Shown here piece after piece: positions 1-10,619 of a stretch of 64,000 nucleotides of DNA (its first letter is position 1; the number at the start of each line of letters is the position of its first letter). Below the pieces are notes generated by a model that searched no databases, was not told the DNA's origin, and saw only the letters and a program-made list of their open reading frames with translations. This DNA comes from Okapia johnstoni. Lineage: Eukaryota; Chordata; Mammalia; Artiodactyla; Giraffidae. Location: contig CM044307.1 in the NCBI GenBank assembly GCA_024291935.2, positions 100,879,461-100,943,460 on the forward strand. Direction: 5' to 3'. Made by a program: the position numbers and the translations under genes.

Positions 1-560
1 TCACGCGTATTTTGGGTCCTCTTTCCCTTCAATTCTTTAATCCTAGCGCAGCCTTGTTACTGGTCCTGACCTTTTAAGGGATTTCTGGTTCCTGCTCCAT
101 TACTTTCTAAGGATGGATAAAGACCCAGCTGCTTCTAGAGTTCAAAAGGAATGTTAGTATTAGGCAATTGATTTAACCGGTATTTATTGAATACTTACTA
201 TGAGCTAGTCATTGTTCTAGGCACTGGCGATATAATGACGATAACAACATACTTAAACCACCTTTTGAGGTCACGTGTTCAAACTACTTTATAGTTTATC
301 ATAATCATAAAAAAGGCTTTTAAACTTTGTCATGTATGACACCCTCCCCCCCACACACATGATTTGTAACAAATACTACTGTCTTTTGAGCCATGTATTT
401 GTAATCACCAGCTGATACTTTTCTAAACAATACAATGTTTTCATTATTTTCTAGAGCATTTAGACCAAAATAAGAAAAGTCATAAAAGCTTTTCACTGAA
501 TGGAACTTGAGGGATCATCTAGACTGAGTCCTTGAAGAACTAATTGACTTAGCGAATTTT
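1..560. other. Non-coding flank with a MIR/L2-like remnant
   Basis: No gene is visible. At about 168-245 the text resembles the common mammalian 'tatttattga...tactatg...ttctaggcactgg' motif of ancient MIR/L2-class repeats; a second diverged copy of the same motif lies at about 575-650. The rest looks like ordinary AT-rich intergenic or intronic DNA. Confidence 0.4.
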
Positions 561-652
561 CCTCAGCAGCGGGGTTAGGAGTCCTTCAGCAAATATGTAC
601 CTGTACTGGGTTAGGCGTTGTTCTAGATGCCGGAGATACAACTGTGAACAGC

Positions 653-690
653 TCTGTGTGTGTGCGTGTGTGTGTTGTGTGTGCGTGCGG
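653..690. repeat. (TG)n microsatellite, imperfect
   Basis: Alternating TG/CG dinucleotides run directly into the tail end of a minus-strand Bov-tA SINE. Short tracts of this kind often grow from the SINE tail. Confidence 0.8.
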
Positions 691-855
691 GCGCTTAGTT
701 GCTCAGTGGTGTCCCACTGTTTGCCACCCATGGACTGTAGTCCACCAGGCTCCTCTGTCCTGGGTATTCATTTCCTTCTCCATTGGATCCTCACTCCCAG
801 GGATCAAACTTGTGTCTCCTGCATTGCAGGCGGATTCTTCAGGGTCTGAGCCGCC
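690..855 (-). mobile_element. Bov-tA SINE, diverged
   Basis: On the plus strand it reads 'ttagttgctcag', then 'atggactgtagtccaccagg', then 'gcattgcaggcgga', which is the reverse complement of the Bov-tA consensus (tRNA-Glu-like head at the right end). The central part is shortened. Confidence 0.85.
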
Positions 856-965
856 ACTTTTAAATTAACAATTAAGCTTCTTAAGTAGACTACAATAGAC
901 TATTTGTTCTCCAGTAGTATTTGTAGTAGTCTTCAGAGTAAACTATTTATTCTCCAGTAGACTAG

Positions 966-1168
966 TTGTTGTTGTTGTTTAGTTGTGGTGTCCGATTCTT
1001 AGGACCCCAAGGACTGTAGCCTGCCAGACTCTGTCCTTGGGATTTTCAGCCAAAAATACTGGAGTGGTTTGCCATTTCCTTCTCCAGAATATCTTCTCCC
1101 AGGGATAGAATAGGCATCTCCTGTATTGGCAGGCATATTCTTTACCACTGTGCCACCAGGGAAGCCCC
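966..1168 (-). mobile_element. Bov-tA SINE with (GTT)n tail
   Basis: Starts with a (GTT)n tract at about 967-978 and ends with 'ccaccagggaagcccc', the reverse complement of the SINE head. All Bov-tA landmarks are present in order. Confidence 0.9.
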
Positions 1169-1920
1169 TAGAAGACTACCTTACACGTTATCATTTTCAG
1201 AAATAAAAATGTGTAAACTGTGATTAGGACCTATGAGACCTATTGCCTATAAGACCAAATTTTCTGAACAGCAATTACTAGGTAATAGTAATAGAACCCA
1301 AGCAAGGATAATAATATCTCCTCCAAAAGTATTGTAGAAGTAGAAAGTGAGTGTAACAAGCCTAAAATACACCAATGATAATATCAGACCTTTGACTAGC
1401 ACTAAAATACGAAATTCCTATCCACTTAAAAAACTCCAGAATACAGTTCTTAGAATAAAAGAAAGGAATTTGAGGATTGCCTTGTCAGATCTTCTATCTA
1501 CCTAGGAAAATTGACAGCTTATCTTTACTATTTCCCAAGAATGTTACGGTCTATTAGGTAGCTCTTAAAAGTACCCTGGAATATAGATTGGTATCTCAAG
1601 TTTTGATTTGGGCAAGAGTTTGGTGGGAAATACATTATTTCTGATTCAGGTACTTCAAAATGTAAAGTTAATAAGTAAAACTAGTTTATTAATAAACTGA
1701 ATTGTTAAGTATCAGTTCCCAAAGGCTGTTGGTCGAAAACAAAACAAAATAAAAACCCACCTGGGCTATTAATACATGAAAAGTTCACTGAAGTTAGCTT
1801 TCCTTCTCCAGCTCTTTAAGAGTTCTGTATTAATCTCATTGGAAGTGCTGTTAAACTGCCACCTGTTTGCCTTTTAGGTAGGTTTTTTTTTTTTTTTAAT
1901 GTTTTGAATTAATGATAGAG
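1169..1920. other. No recognised feature
   Basis: AT-rich unique-looking sequence with a T homopolymer at about 1883-1899. No exon, RNA gene or repeat that I can name. Confidence 0.5.
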
Positions 1921-1924
1921 GAGC

Positions 1925-2449
1925 TTGCTCCTTGGAAGAAAAGCTATGACCAACCTAGACAGCATATTAAAAAGCAGAGACGTTACTTTGCCAACAAAGG
2001 TCCGTCTAATCAAAGCTATGGTTTTTCTGGTAGTCATGTATGTATGTGAGAGTTGGACTATAAAGAAGCTGAGCACCGAAGAATTGATGCTTTTGAACTG
2101 ATATGTTGGTGAAGACTCTTGAGAGTCCCTTGGACAGCAAGGAGATCCAACCAGTTCATTCTAAAGGAAATCAGTCCTGAATATTCATTGGAAGGACTGA
2201 TGCTGAAGCTGAAACTCCAATACTTTGGCCACCTGATGAGAAGAACTGACTCATGTGAAAAGACCCTGATGCTGGGAAAGATTGAAGGCAGGAGGAGAAG
2301 GGGACAGCAGAGGATGAGATGGTTGGATGGCATCACCGACTCAATGGACATGAGTTTGTGTAAACTCTGGGAGTTGGTGATGGACAGGGAGGCCTGGTGT
2401 GCTGCAATTCATGGCTTGTAAAGAGTCAGACATGACTAAACTAACTGAA
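1925..2449 (+). mobile_element. BovB LINE, 3' fragment
   Basis: The 3' terminal ~525 bp of a BovB retrotransposon. It encodes, with frame breaks, the conserved C-terminal part of the BovB protein: a frame at 2119-2421 contains [22 protein letters not shown] and [16 protein letters not shown]. It ends in the BovB 3' terminus ('catgactaaactaactgaa'). 5'-truncated, as most LINE copies are. The frame is broken before 2119, so it cannot be functional. No clear target-site duplication seen. Confidence 0.93.
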
Positions 2450-2466
2450 GATCTACCACTAACTCC

Positions 2467-2485
2467 AGAAAAGGCAAAACTTTTT
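2467..2485. repeat. Left TSD of the L1 composite (19 bp)
   Basis: The 19-mer AGAAAAGGCAAAACTTTTT occurs here and again, identically, at 4460-4478. It brackets the L1-derived block between them and is a target-site duplication of L1-type length. Confidence 0.85.
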
Positions 2486-3312
2486 AAAATTTGTATTTCT
2501 TTTTAATTGGAGGGTAATTGCTTTACAGTGTTGTATTGTTTTCGTGAATCAATCACAACTATATATGTATCTCCTCCCTCTGGAGTCCCCTCCTACCCCA
2601 CCTCCCATCCCAGCCCTCTAGGTCATCACTGAGCACCGAGCTGGGCTCCCTATGTTTTATAACAGCTTCCTATGAGCTATTTTACATGATAGTGTATGTC
2701 AATGCTGCTTTCTAAATTCATCCCACCCTCTCCTTTGCCCACTGTGTCCACAAGTCCATTCTCTACATCTATGTCTCTATTTCTGCCCTACAAATAGGCT
2801 CATCAGTACCTTTTTTCTAGATTGCATCTATATACATTAATATACAATATTTGTTTTTCTATTTCTGACTTCGCTGTGTATAACAAGCTCTAGGTTCATC
2901 TACTTCAATTCCACTGATTCAACATTTGTTCCTTTTTATGGCTGAGTAATATTCCATCATATACATATACTACAACTTCTTTACCCATTCATCTGTCAGT
3001 GGACAACTAGATTGCTTCCGTGTCTTGGCTATTGTAAACTGTGCTGCCATAAACATTGGGATATATGTATCTTTTTGAATTATGGTTTTCTCAGGGTACA
3101 TGGTAGTTTTATTCCTAGTTTTTAAAGGAATCTCCATACTGTTTTCAATAGTGGCTGTGTCAATTTACATTGCTACCAACAGTGCAAGAGGCTTCCCTTG
3201 TCTCCACATCCTCTCCAGCTTTTAATGTTTGTAGATTTTTTTGTAGGTCTTTCCTTCTCTTGTGTTTTCTGCCTAGAGAAGTCCCTTTAGCATTTGTTAT
3301 AAAACTGGTTTG

Positions 3313-3490
3313 AAAAGTGAAAGTCGCTTAGTTGTGTCCCATGCTTTGGGACACATGGACTGAATTCTCCAGTCCAGGATGCTGGAGTGGGTAGCCTTTC
3401 CCTTCTACAGGGGATCTTCCCAACAGGGATCGAACCCAGGTCTCCCACATTGCAGGCGGATTCTTTACCAGATGAGCCACTGGAGAAGCC
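3313..3490 (-). mobile_element. Bov-tA SINE nested in L1 ORF1
   Basis: The reverse complement of Bov-tA ('agtcgcttagttgtgtcc' ... 'gatgagccactggagaagccc') splits the antisense L1 ORF1 C-terminus, which resumes at about 3491. Confidence 0.88.
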
Positions 3491-3681
3491 CATGATGCTG
3501 AATTCTCTTAAATCTTGCTTGCCTGTAAAGCATTTGATTTCTCCATCAAATCTAATCAAGAATCTTGCTGAGTAGAGTATCCTCAGTTGTAGTTTCTTCC
3601 CTTTCATCACTTGAAATATGTCCTGCCATTCCCTTAAGTCTTGTAGAGTTTCTATTGAGAAATTAGCTGACAACCCTATGC

Positions 3682-3917
3682 TGCTGCTGCTGCTACAGCT
3701 AAGTTGCTTCAGTCGTATCCGACTCAGTGTGACCCCGTAGACGGCAGCCCACCAGGCCCCCCCGTCCCTGGGATTCTCCAGGCAAGAACACTGGAGTGGG
3801 TTGCCATTTCCTTCTCCAATGCATGAGAGTGAAAAGTGAAAGTGAAGTCGTTCAGTCATGTCCAACTCCTAGTGACCCTATGGACTGCAGCCTACCAGGC
3901 TCCTCTGTCTGTGGGGT
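3682..3917 (-). mobile_element. BOV-A2 SINE nested in the L1 composite
   Basis: Begins with a (CTG)n run, the reverse complement of the (CAG)n tail of BOV-A2, and carries two successive BovA-type units ('cttcagtcgtatccgac' and 'cgttcagtcatgtccaac'). It sits exactly between the ORF1 piece and the second L1 segment. Confidence 0.88.
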
Positions 3918-4459
3918 AATCAGCCATGGGTTCTACATGTGTTCCCCATCCTGAACCCCCCTCCCACCCCTCATCCCCCTCCCTCAGAGTCCCATTGCAA
4001 GACTGTTTTCTATGCATGAATCTGTGTCTCTTGATAATATACATGTTCTCTCCTAGCATATAGGGTTTCTATCGTTACCATCTTCTCGCAAATTCGTTAT
4101 ATATATGCATTAGTATAGTGTATTGGTGTTTTTCTTTCTGGCTTACTTCACTCTATAATGGGCTCCAGTTTCATCCATTGTTGAGCATCTTTTCATGTGT
4201 TTATTGGCCATCTATATATCTTCTTTGGAGAAATATCTCTTTAGGTCTTCCACCGATTTTTTTATTGCATTGTTTATATTTCTGATATTGAGTTGCATGA
4301 GCTTCTTGTGTATTTTGGAGATTAATCCTTCGTCAGTTGCATTGTTTGCAATTATTTTCTCCCATTCTCAGGGTTGTCTTTTCGCCTTCTTTATAGTTTC
4401 CTTTGCTCTGCAAAAGCTTTTACATTTAATTACGCTCCATTTGTTTATTTTTGTTTTTA

Positions 4460-4478
4460 AGAAAAGGCAAAACTTTTT
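4460..4478. repeat. Right TSD of the L1 composite (19 bp)
   Basis: Exact copy of the 19-mer at 2467-2485. Confidence 0.85.
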
Positions 4479-4821
4479 ATTTAAAAAACAACACAAAGCT
4501 AGTCACTTCGAATTACCTTAATAGCTGAATGAGCTTAATTTATCTAAGCAGAAGAAGAAATTGAAGAAATGCAAATATTTTCATTTATTAATGGCCTTTA
4601 GGTAGATTGAATTGTGAAGATACTGTTCAGCTCTTTTAAAGCAAATTAGACATTAAAATAGAAGTTCAAATTATACCGTATTTATTAATTGCTGAATGTT
4701 TGCCTTTGTTGCAGCAAACCATTAATCATGTTGGAGTCTTTAGTTATTAGATGGAGGAGATTTTCGGTAGAGGATCTGTCCTTATCTTTTTCAAAACTTA
4801 AGTACCCTACCGATATCCCCT
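4479..4821. other. No recognised feature
   Basis: AT-rich unique-looking DNA between the L1 composite and a BovB copy. Confidence 0.5.
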
Positions 4822-5892
4822 CAGTTCAGTTCAGTCACTCAGTCCTGTCCGACTCTTTGTGACCCCATGGACTGCAGCACGCCAGGCCTCCCTGTCCATC
4901 ACCAGTTCCCGGAATTTACACAAACTCATGTCCATTGAGTTGGTGATGCCATCCAACCATCTCATCCTCTGTCGTCCCCTTCTCCTCCTGCCCTCAATCT
5001 TTCCCAGTATCAGGGTCTTTGAAATGAGTCAGCTCTTCGCATCAGGTGGCCAAAGTATTGGAGTTTCAGCTTCATCATCAGTCCTTCTAATGAATATTCA
5101 GGACTGATTTCTTTTAGGATAGACTGATTGGATCTCCTTGCAGTCCAAGGGACTTTCAAGAGTCTTCTCCAACACCGCAGTTCAAAAGCATCAATTCTTT
5201 GGCGCTCAGCTTTCTTCACAGTCCAACTCTCACATGCATGCATGACTCCTGGAAAAACCATAGCTTTGACTAGATGGACGTTTGTTGGCAAAGTAGCGTC
5301 TCTGCTTTTTAATATGCTATCTAGGTTGGTCATAACTTTTCTTCCAAGGAGCAAGCATCTTTTAATTTTGTGGCTGCAGTCACCAGCTGCAGTGATTTTG
5401 GAGCCCAAAAAAATAAAGTCTGTCACTGTTTCCACTGTGTCCCCATCTATTTGCCATGAAGTGATGGGACCAGATGCCATGATCTTAGTTTTCTGAATGT
5501 TGAGCTTTAAGCCAACTTTTTCACTCTCCTCTTTCACTTTCATCGAGAGGCTCTTTAGCTTCTTCGTTTTTTCTACAGTGTGGTGTCATCTGCATAACTG
5601 AGGTTATTGATATTTCTCCCAGCAGTCTTGATTCCAGATTGTACTTCATCCAACCCAGCGTTTCTCATGATGTACTCTGCATATAAGTTAAATAAGCAGG
5701 GTGACAATATACAGCCTTGACATACCCCTTTTCCTATTTGGAACCTGCTTCCTACCTGCATGCAGATTTCTTCAGAGGCAGGTCAGGTGGTCTGGTATTC
5801 CCATCTCTTTAAAAATTTTCCAGTTTGTTGTGATCCACACAAAGGTTTTGGCATAGTCAATAAAGCAGAAGTAGATGTTTTTCTGGAATTTA
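4822..5892 (-). mobile_element. BovB LINE, 3' ~1.07 kb
   Basis: Minus-strand BovB. The 3' terminus is at the left ('cagttcagttcagtcactcagtc'). Frames at 5010-5543 and 5573-5761 carry RT and C-terminal landmarks: [20 protein letters not shown], the catalytic YADD box (as NNLSYADDTTL), and further on [22 protein letters not shown] and [11 protein letters not shown]. It is truncated within the RT fingers/palm at about 5892. At least one frame break separates YADD from the C-terminal part, so it is inactive. Confidence 0.93.
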
Positions 5893-6021
5893 CTTGTTGA
5901 TTATCAACTTGAAGACATTTTAATTAAATAATAAAATTTAAATAGTCACACACATACAAACCTTAGATTTTTTTTTCTGTTCTCTCTACAACTCTCTCTG
6001 TACCAGTATCTGAAGAGTCCA

Positions 6022-6141
6022 TGGGACTTCTTGACAGTGTGGTGGTTAAGACTGCTTGCCTCCAATGCAGAGAGCACAGGTTTGATCCCTGATCAGGGAA
6101 CTAAGATACCACATGCTGCGAATCATGGCCAATATATAAAT
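6022..6141 (+). mobile_element. CHR-type tRNA SINE
   Basis: Reads 'ggacttcttgacagtgtggt', then 'tttgatccctgatcagggaa', then an A-rich tail. This is the tRNA-derived SINE family of the cetacean-hippo-ruminant group, in its short form. Confidence 0.8.
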
Positions 6142-6840
6142 AAAATAAAGAGTCCATATAATATGATATTATGCTCACAGTCAAGTTTACTATTAGCAAA
6201 ATAACAAAAAAAATGTAATAATGTAGGTTTCTCCAACATCTGGGAGGAATGTTTACATGTGTGAGCTCTGTCTTGGAACACTAGCATTTAGTTGAAGGAT
6301 TTATTCAAATGCCCTTCAACTGAAATCTTGGGAAAATCTTCTAAATTCCTCCAGAGCCCAGAGTGTAAAAAAAAGGACAGAGTAAAATAGTAGTGAGAAG
6401 AAACATGTACAGATAACAGATAACATCACCGGTAAAGACACTGCTCAGTTTGGGCAGGTGGGAATGATACCAGCTTCATGTGGTTATTTTAAGATTAAAT
6501 GAATAATATATATTAGAAAGAAAAAAATTGAGATTTTATTGTCTTGTATTTGCCTCTTTTCTGTCCCTACATTTAAGCTGATAGCCACTCTGCTTCGTTG
6601 CCTCAGGGGATGTTTGTGGCAAGGAAGAAAGCAGAAGTTGCTTTCAAAACACTTTCCTTCCTCGCTTGAAGTGACCCCCACCAAATGTCTACTGAATAAC
6701 ATTTTGGGCCAGTAATCTGGTTTAAGGATCTGGTTTAGAGTAGTTTAGTGGCTAGAAATTTACTGAAGCTATATTTGCATAGTATTATAGATCAATACGA
6801 ATAGGAACATTTTCTAAATTTACTTTTATTCTGACTTCTA
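6142..6840. other. No recognised feature
   Basis: AT-rich DNA without a repeat or exon I can name. It would be intronic if the exon-like segment at 6884 is real. Confidence 0.4.
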
Positions 6841-6883
6841 AAAAATATTATTTCCTAATATTATGTAATTTATTTCTATTTAG

Positions 6884-6973
6884 GTGGAGAAAGGAGAACC
6901 AAGCAAAGGGATTCTCCCAAACCACTCGGGTGCTTCTGTGGAAGACAAAGATTTCATTGAGAATAAACTGTGA
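6884..6973 (+). CDS. Candidate terminal coding exon of an unidentified gene
   Basis: Directly seen: a splice-acceptor-like context (branch-like 'ttcctaat' at 6851-6858, a T-rich tract, AG at 6882-6883) followed by 29 open codons and TGA at 6971-6973. The peptide begins VEKGEPSKGILPNHSG and ends VEDKDFIENKL. It is hydrophilic and charged, with no similarity to the BovB or L1 proteins and no SINE sequence. A TAG directly abuts the acceptor in the same frame, so the frame is closed upstream unless spliced. An AATAAA at 6962-6967 overlaps the last codons. The upstream exons would lie left of the window or be too short to see. I do not recognise the protein. A chance open stretch of 90 nt next to an AG is possible, so this stays a candidate. 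Confidence 0.35.
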   Translation: MEKGEPSKGILPNHSGASVEDKDFIENKL

Positions 6974-7223
6974 TGCCTAAGCTAAAAGGATGAGAAATAA
7001 GTCAGTGGGCTTCTAGAGCAATGGGATATGCTCCCTGATCCCTGAAAGTGTCCCTAGAATGTGACAAGATTTCAGAGTGAATGGCTGAATGCCGCAGTCA
7101 ACCTAAGCCTGGAACTGCCACTAGCCAAACGTAGGTGTGCCTGAGGCTTGTTCTGTGCTGTGGTCTGAATGTTGATGTCCCCTCAAAATTCATGTGGTGA
7201 AATCCCAATTTCTTTAGGTCATA
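6974..7223 (+). other. Possible 3' UTR; old repeat remnant at the right
   Basis: If the preceding exon is real this would be its 3' untranslated region. The right part (about 7150-7220, 'ctgtggtctgaatgttgatg...aaaattcatgtggtgaaat') resembles the start of a MaLR-type (MLT1-like) LTR consensus that I know only approximately. No coding frame. Confidence 0.3.
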
Positions 7224-9034
7224 TTGTTGTTGTTGTTGTTGTTGTTCAGTCTCTCAGTCGTGTCTGACTCTTGTGACCACATGGACTGCAGCACATCATG
7301 CTTCTCTGTCCATCACTACCTCTCGGAGCTTCCTCAAATACACATCCATTGAGTCGGTGATGTCATCAAACCATCTCATCCTCTGTCGTCCCCTTCTCCT
7401 CCTGCTTTCAATCTTTCCTAGCATCAGGGTCTTTTCTAATGAATAAGCTCTTTCTATCAGGTGGCCAAAGTATTGGAGCTTCAGATTTAGCATCAGTTGT
7501 TACAAACAATATTCAGAATTGATTTCCTTTAGGATTGACTGATTTGAACTCTTTGCAGCCCAAGGAACTCTCAAGAGTCTTCTCGAACACATCAATTCAA
7601 AAGCATCAATTCTTTGGCACACAGCTTTCTTTATACTCCAACTCTCACATGCATACATGACTACTGGAAAAACCATAGCTTTGACTAGATGGACCTTTGT
7701 TGGCAAAGTAATATCTCTGCTTTTTAATATGCTGTCTAGGTTGGTCATAACTTTTCTTCCAAGGAGCAAGCATCTTTTAATTTCGTGGCTGAAGTCACCA
7801 TCTGCAGTGATTTTTTTGAGCCCCCCAAAATAAAGTCTGATACTGTTTCCACTGTTTCCCCATCTATTTCCCATGAAGTGATGGGACCAGATGCCATGAT
7901 CTTAGTTTTCTGAATGTTGAGCTTTAAGCCAACTTTTTCACTCTCCTCTTTCACTTTCACCAAGAAGCTTCATTTTCTGCCATAAGGGTGGTGTCATCTG
8001 CATATCTGAGCTTATTGATATTTCTCCCGGCAATCTAGATTCCAGCTTGTGCTTCCTCCAGCCCAGCATTTCTCATGATGTACTCTGCATACAAGTTAAA
8101 TAAGCAGGGTGACAATATACAGCTTTGATGTACTCCTTTTCCTGTTTGGAACCAGTCAGTCTGTTGTTCCATGTCCAGTTCTGACTGTTGCTTCCTGACC
8201 TGCATACAGATTTCTCCAGAGGCAGGTCAGGTAGTGTGGTATTACCATCACTTGAAGAATTTTCCACAGTTGATTGTGATCCACACAGTCAAAGGCTTTG
8301 GCATTGTCAGTAAAGCAGAAGTAAATGTTTTTCTGGAACTCTCTTGCTTTTTCTGTGATCCAGTGGATGTTGGCAATTTGAACTCTAGTTATTCTGCCTT
8401 TTCTAAATCCAGCTTGAACATCTAGAAGTTCTTGGTTCATGTACTCTTGAAGCCTAGCTTGGGAAATTCTGAACATTACTTTACTAGCATGTGAGATGAG
8501 TGCAATTGTGTGGTACTTTGAACATTCTTTGGCATTGCCTTTCTTTGGGATTGGAATGAGAACTGACCTTTTCCAGTCCTGTGGCCACTGCTGAGTTTTC
8601 CAAATTTGCTGGCATGTTGAGTGCAGCATTTTCACAGCATCATCTTTTAGGATTTGAAATAGCTCAAATTCCACCACCTCTACTAGCTTTGCTCATAGTG
8701 ATGCTTCCTAAGGCCCACTTGACTTCGCATTCCAGGATGTCTGGCTATAGGTGAGTGATCACACCATTGTAATTATCTGCATCATGAAGATCTTTTTTGT
8801 ATAGTTCTTCTGTGTATTCTTGCCACCTCTTCTTAATATCTTCTGCTTCTGTTAGGTCCATACTTTTTCTGTCCTTATTGGGCCCGTCTTTGCATGAAAT
8901 GTTCCCTTGGTATCTTTATTTTCTTGAAGAGATCTCTAGTCTTTCCCATTCTATTGTTTTTCTCTATTTCTTTGCATTATTCACTTAGGAAGCCTTTCTT
9001 ATCTCTCCTTGCTATTCTTTTCTTATAGCAGCCT
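7224..9034 (-). mobile_element. BovB LINE, 1.8 kb, inactive
   Basis: Minus strand. Its 3' end is at the left with a (TTG)n tail at 7224-7246. It extends through the C-terminal domain, the RT palm and the linker upstream of the RT. Landmarks: [33 protein letters not shown] (motif A, the FIDYAKAFD site mutated around its catalytic Asp), [13 protein letters not shown] and VPWAAKSSNQS. The frames 7296-7493, 7500-7874, 7745-7963, 8073-8267 and 8156-8677 are pieces of one broken protein. Its 5' end falls in the region between the endonuclease and the RT. Confidence 0.93.
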
Positions 9035-9059
9035 AAATGAAGACAGCCAGAATGCAGTT

Positions 9060-9236
9060 TAATAGACCAGAGGCTGATCAGTTAATATATATTGACACTT
9101 CTTATTTGTCATCATTTTACATTCTATGTATATAGGAAGGAATAAAACAATATGCCTGCCTTCAATTAACTTGCATTCTAGTAGGGAGGGGAAAAATGAG
9201 CACATTTCAGATGAATAAATCAATTTAGCTACTGCT
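9060..9236. repeat. MIR/L2-like remnant
   Basis: Text such as 'aggaaggaataaaacaatatgcctgccttcaa' resembles the generic 'gtgaacaaaacagacaaggtccctgcc' tail of old mammalian repeats. Heavily diverged; low confidence. Confidence 0.3.
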
Positions 9237-9245
9237 AAGTATTGT

Positions 9246-9523
9246 TCATTGGAAGGACTGATGTTGAAGCTGAAACTCCAGTACTTTGGCCACCTCATGA
9301 GAAGAGTTGACTCATTGGAAAAGACCCTAATGCTGGGAAGGATTGGGGGCAGGAGGAGAAGGGGACGACAGGGGATGAGATGGTTGGATGGCATCACCGA
9401 CTCGATGGACATGGGTTTGGGTAAACTCCGGGATTTGGTGATGGACAGGGAGGCCTGACGTGCTGCGATTCATGGGGTCACAAAGAGTTGGACACGACTG
9501 AGCGACTGAACTGAACTGAACTG
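9246..9523 (+). mobile_element. BovB LINE 3' end with 9-bp TSD
   Basis: The terminal 278 bp of BovB ([34 protein letters not shown]) ending in 'ctgaactgaactgaact'. It is flanked by the direct repeat AAGTATTGT at 9237-9245 and 9524-9532, a plausible target-site duplication. High similarity to the consensus suggests a fairly young insertion. Confidence 0.93.
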
Positions 9524-9532
9524 AAGTATTGT

Positions 9533-10084
9533 GAAGAAAAAAATTAGGACAAGAGAGAAAATAAAAATTATATGAAGTTACTGGCAGTTAGGGGGATGTG
9601 AGGTAGGGAAGAAAAATTAGCTTTAATCAGTTAACAAGGAAAGTTCTAAGCTGAAAGGGTATCCAGTTTTGTGGTATCTGACATGTATGCAACTTGGGAA
9701 TTCCTCTTAAAGAAGAAGGTTATAAAATTACAAATACTCAAATTAGGTGCAGGGCCTTGGAAGAGACCTATTCAAGTGAGAGGCCCTGAAGTTTAACAGT
9801 AAATCTTCCCCTAGCTGGAACTTAAATGTCAGGAAGCCACTTGAAGGGATCCTTCAGGGTAAGATAGATGTTCCAGCCTTAACTAGTGTGTAAACATGGC
9901 TGTAGCACTTGTACTATAATTTCAGAAACTTGACACACACCCTGTGGAGGTTAAAGACCCTCAGGAAGGACTGAGTGTAGGGTGAAATTAAGTTATTTAT
10001 AGAAAGTTAGGCAAAATGAGTCTTTAAGTGAGATTCATTCCAGATACATATATAAAGAGTCTTGCATGTAGCTGACGTATAGTT
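9533..10084. other. No recognised feature
   Basis: Unique-looking AT-rich DNA, no gene or named repeat. Confidence 0.5.
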
Positions 10085-10615
10085 CGTTTTCTATTGGTGC
10101 CGTAAGAAATTACCGCAAATGAAACAACCCCTGCGTTTATTATCTCACAGTTCTGTAAGTCAGAAGTCCAGGTGGGCTCAGCTCAGTTCTGTGCTCAGGA
10201 GACCAAAAGCCAGGCATCAGCTGGGCTGGGCTCTTAGCTGGAGGCTCGTGGGAGCTCAGTCATATTGCAGTTGCAGGGCTGATGTCCCCTCTTCCTTGCT
10301 AGCGGTGGACTGGGAATGCCTCTCAGCTCCTAGTGGCCTCTTCTGTTTCTTACACACGGCCCCTTCATCTTCAAGGCCAACTACAGTGTGTCAACTCCTC
10401 CTCATACTTCACTTCCTCTCTTTGGCTTTCCCTCTGTCGTCAACCTGAGAGAGGTGTCTGTTTTTAAGAGTCTCTGAGATTAGATAATCTCTCTATTTTA
10501 AGATCAACTGACCATATAATAGAACCTAGTCATAATATCCTATCTACAGGTTCCAGGGATTAAAGCAGGAATATCTCTGAGGGACTATTTTAGAAATCTT
10601 GCCTGACACAGGGCT
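10085..10615 (+). repeat. Ancient eutherian interspersed repeat, family not assigned
   Basis: Runs 'gtaagaaattaccgcaaat', then 'tattatctcacagttctg', then 'cccctt...atcttcaaggcc', then 'aggttccagggatta'. This order matches a common old repeat of placental mammals whose exact name I cannot fix from memory. A second, more diverged copy of the same family appears at about 12206-12250 plus 12958-13660. Confidence 0.55.
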
Positions 10616-10619
10616 CTAT

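Larger units (their letters stand above)
2486..4459 (-). mobile_element. L1-derived composite with two nested SINEs
   Basis: Minus-strand L1 pieces in a non-collinear order. From left to right: L1 3' UTR (2486-~2900), the C-terminal end of ORF2 (~2900-3235), the C-terminal end of ORF1 (about 3245-3312 and 3491-3680; the translation contains LSANFSIETLQDLREW and GEIKCFTGKQDLREF, matching the L1 ORF1p C-terminal domain), then a second 3' UTR/ORF2 segment (3918-4459) that itself has an internal deletion near 4178. Two SINEs interrupt it (3313-3490 and 3682-3917). A perfect 19-bp direct repeat flanks the whole block. The outer repeat suggests one insertion event whose content is rearranged; nested insertion followed by deletion is an alternative. 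Confidence 0.85.

Noticed and set aside
3287..3865. 192-codon minus-strand frame
   Set aside because: It is a fusion of antisense SINE sequence and an L1 ORF1 C-terminal fragment, not a host gene.
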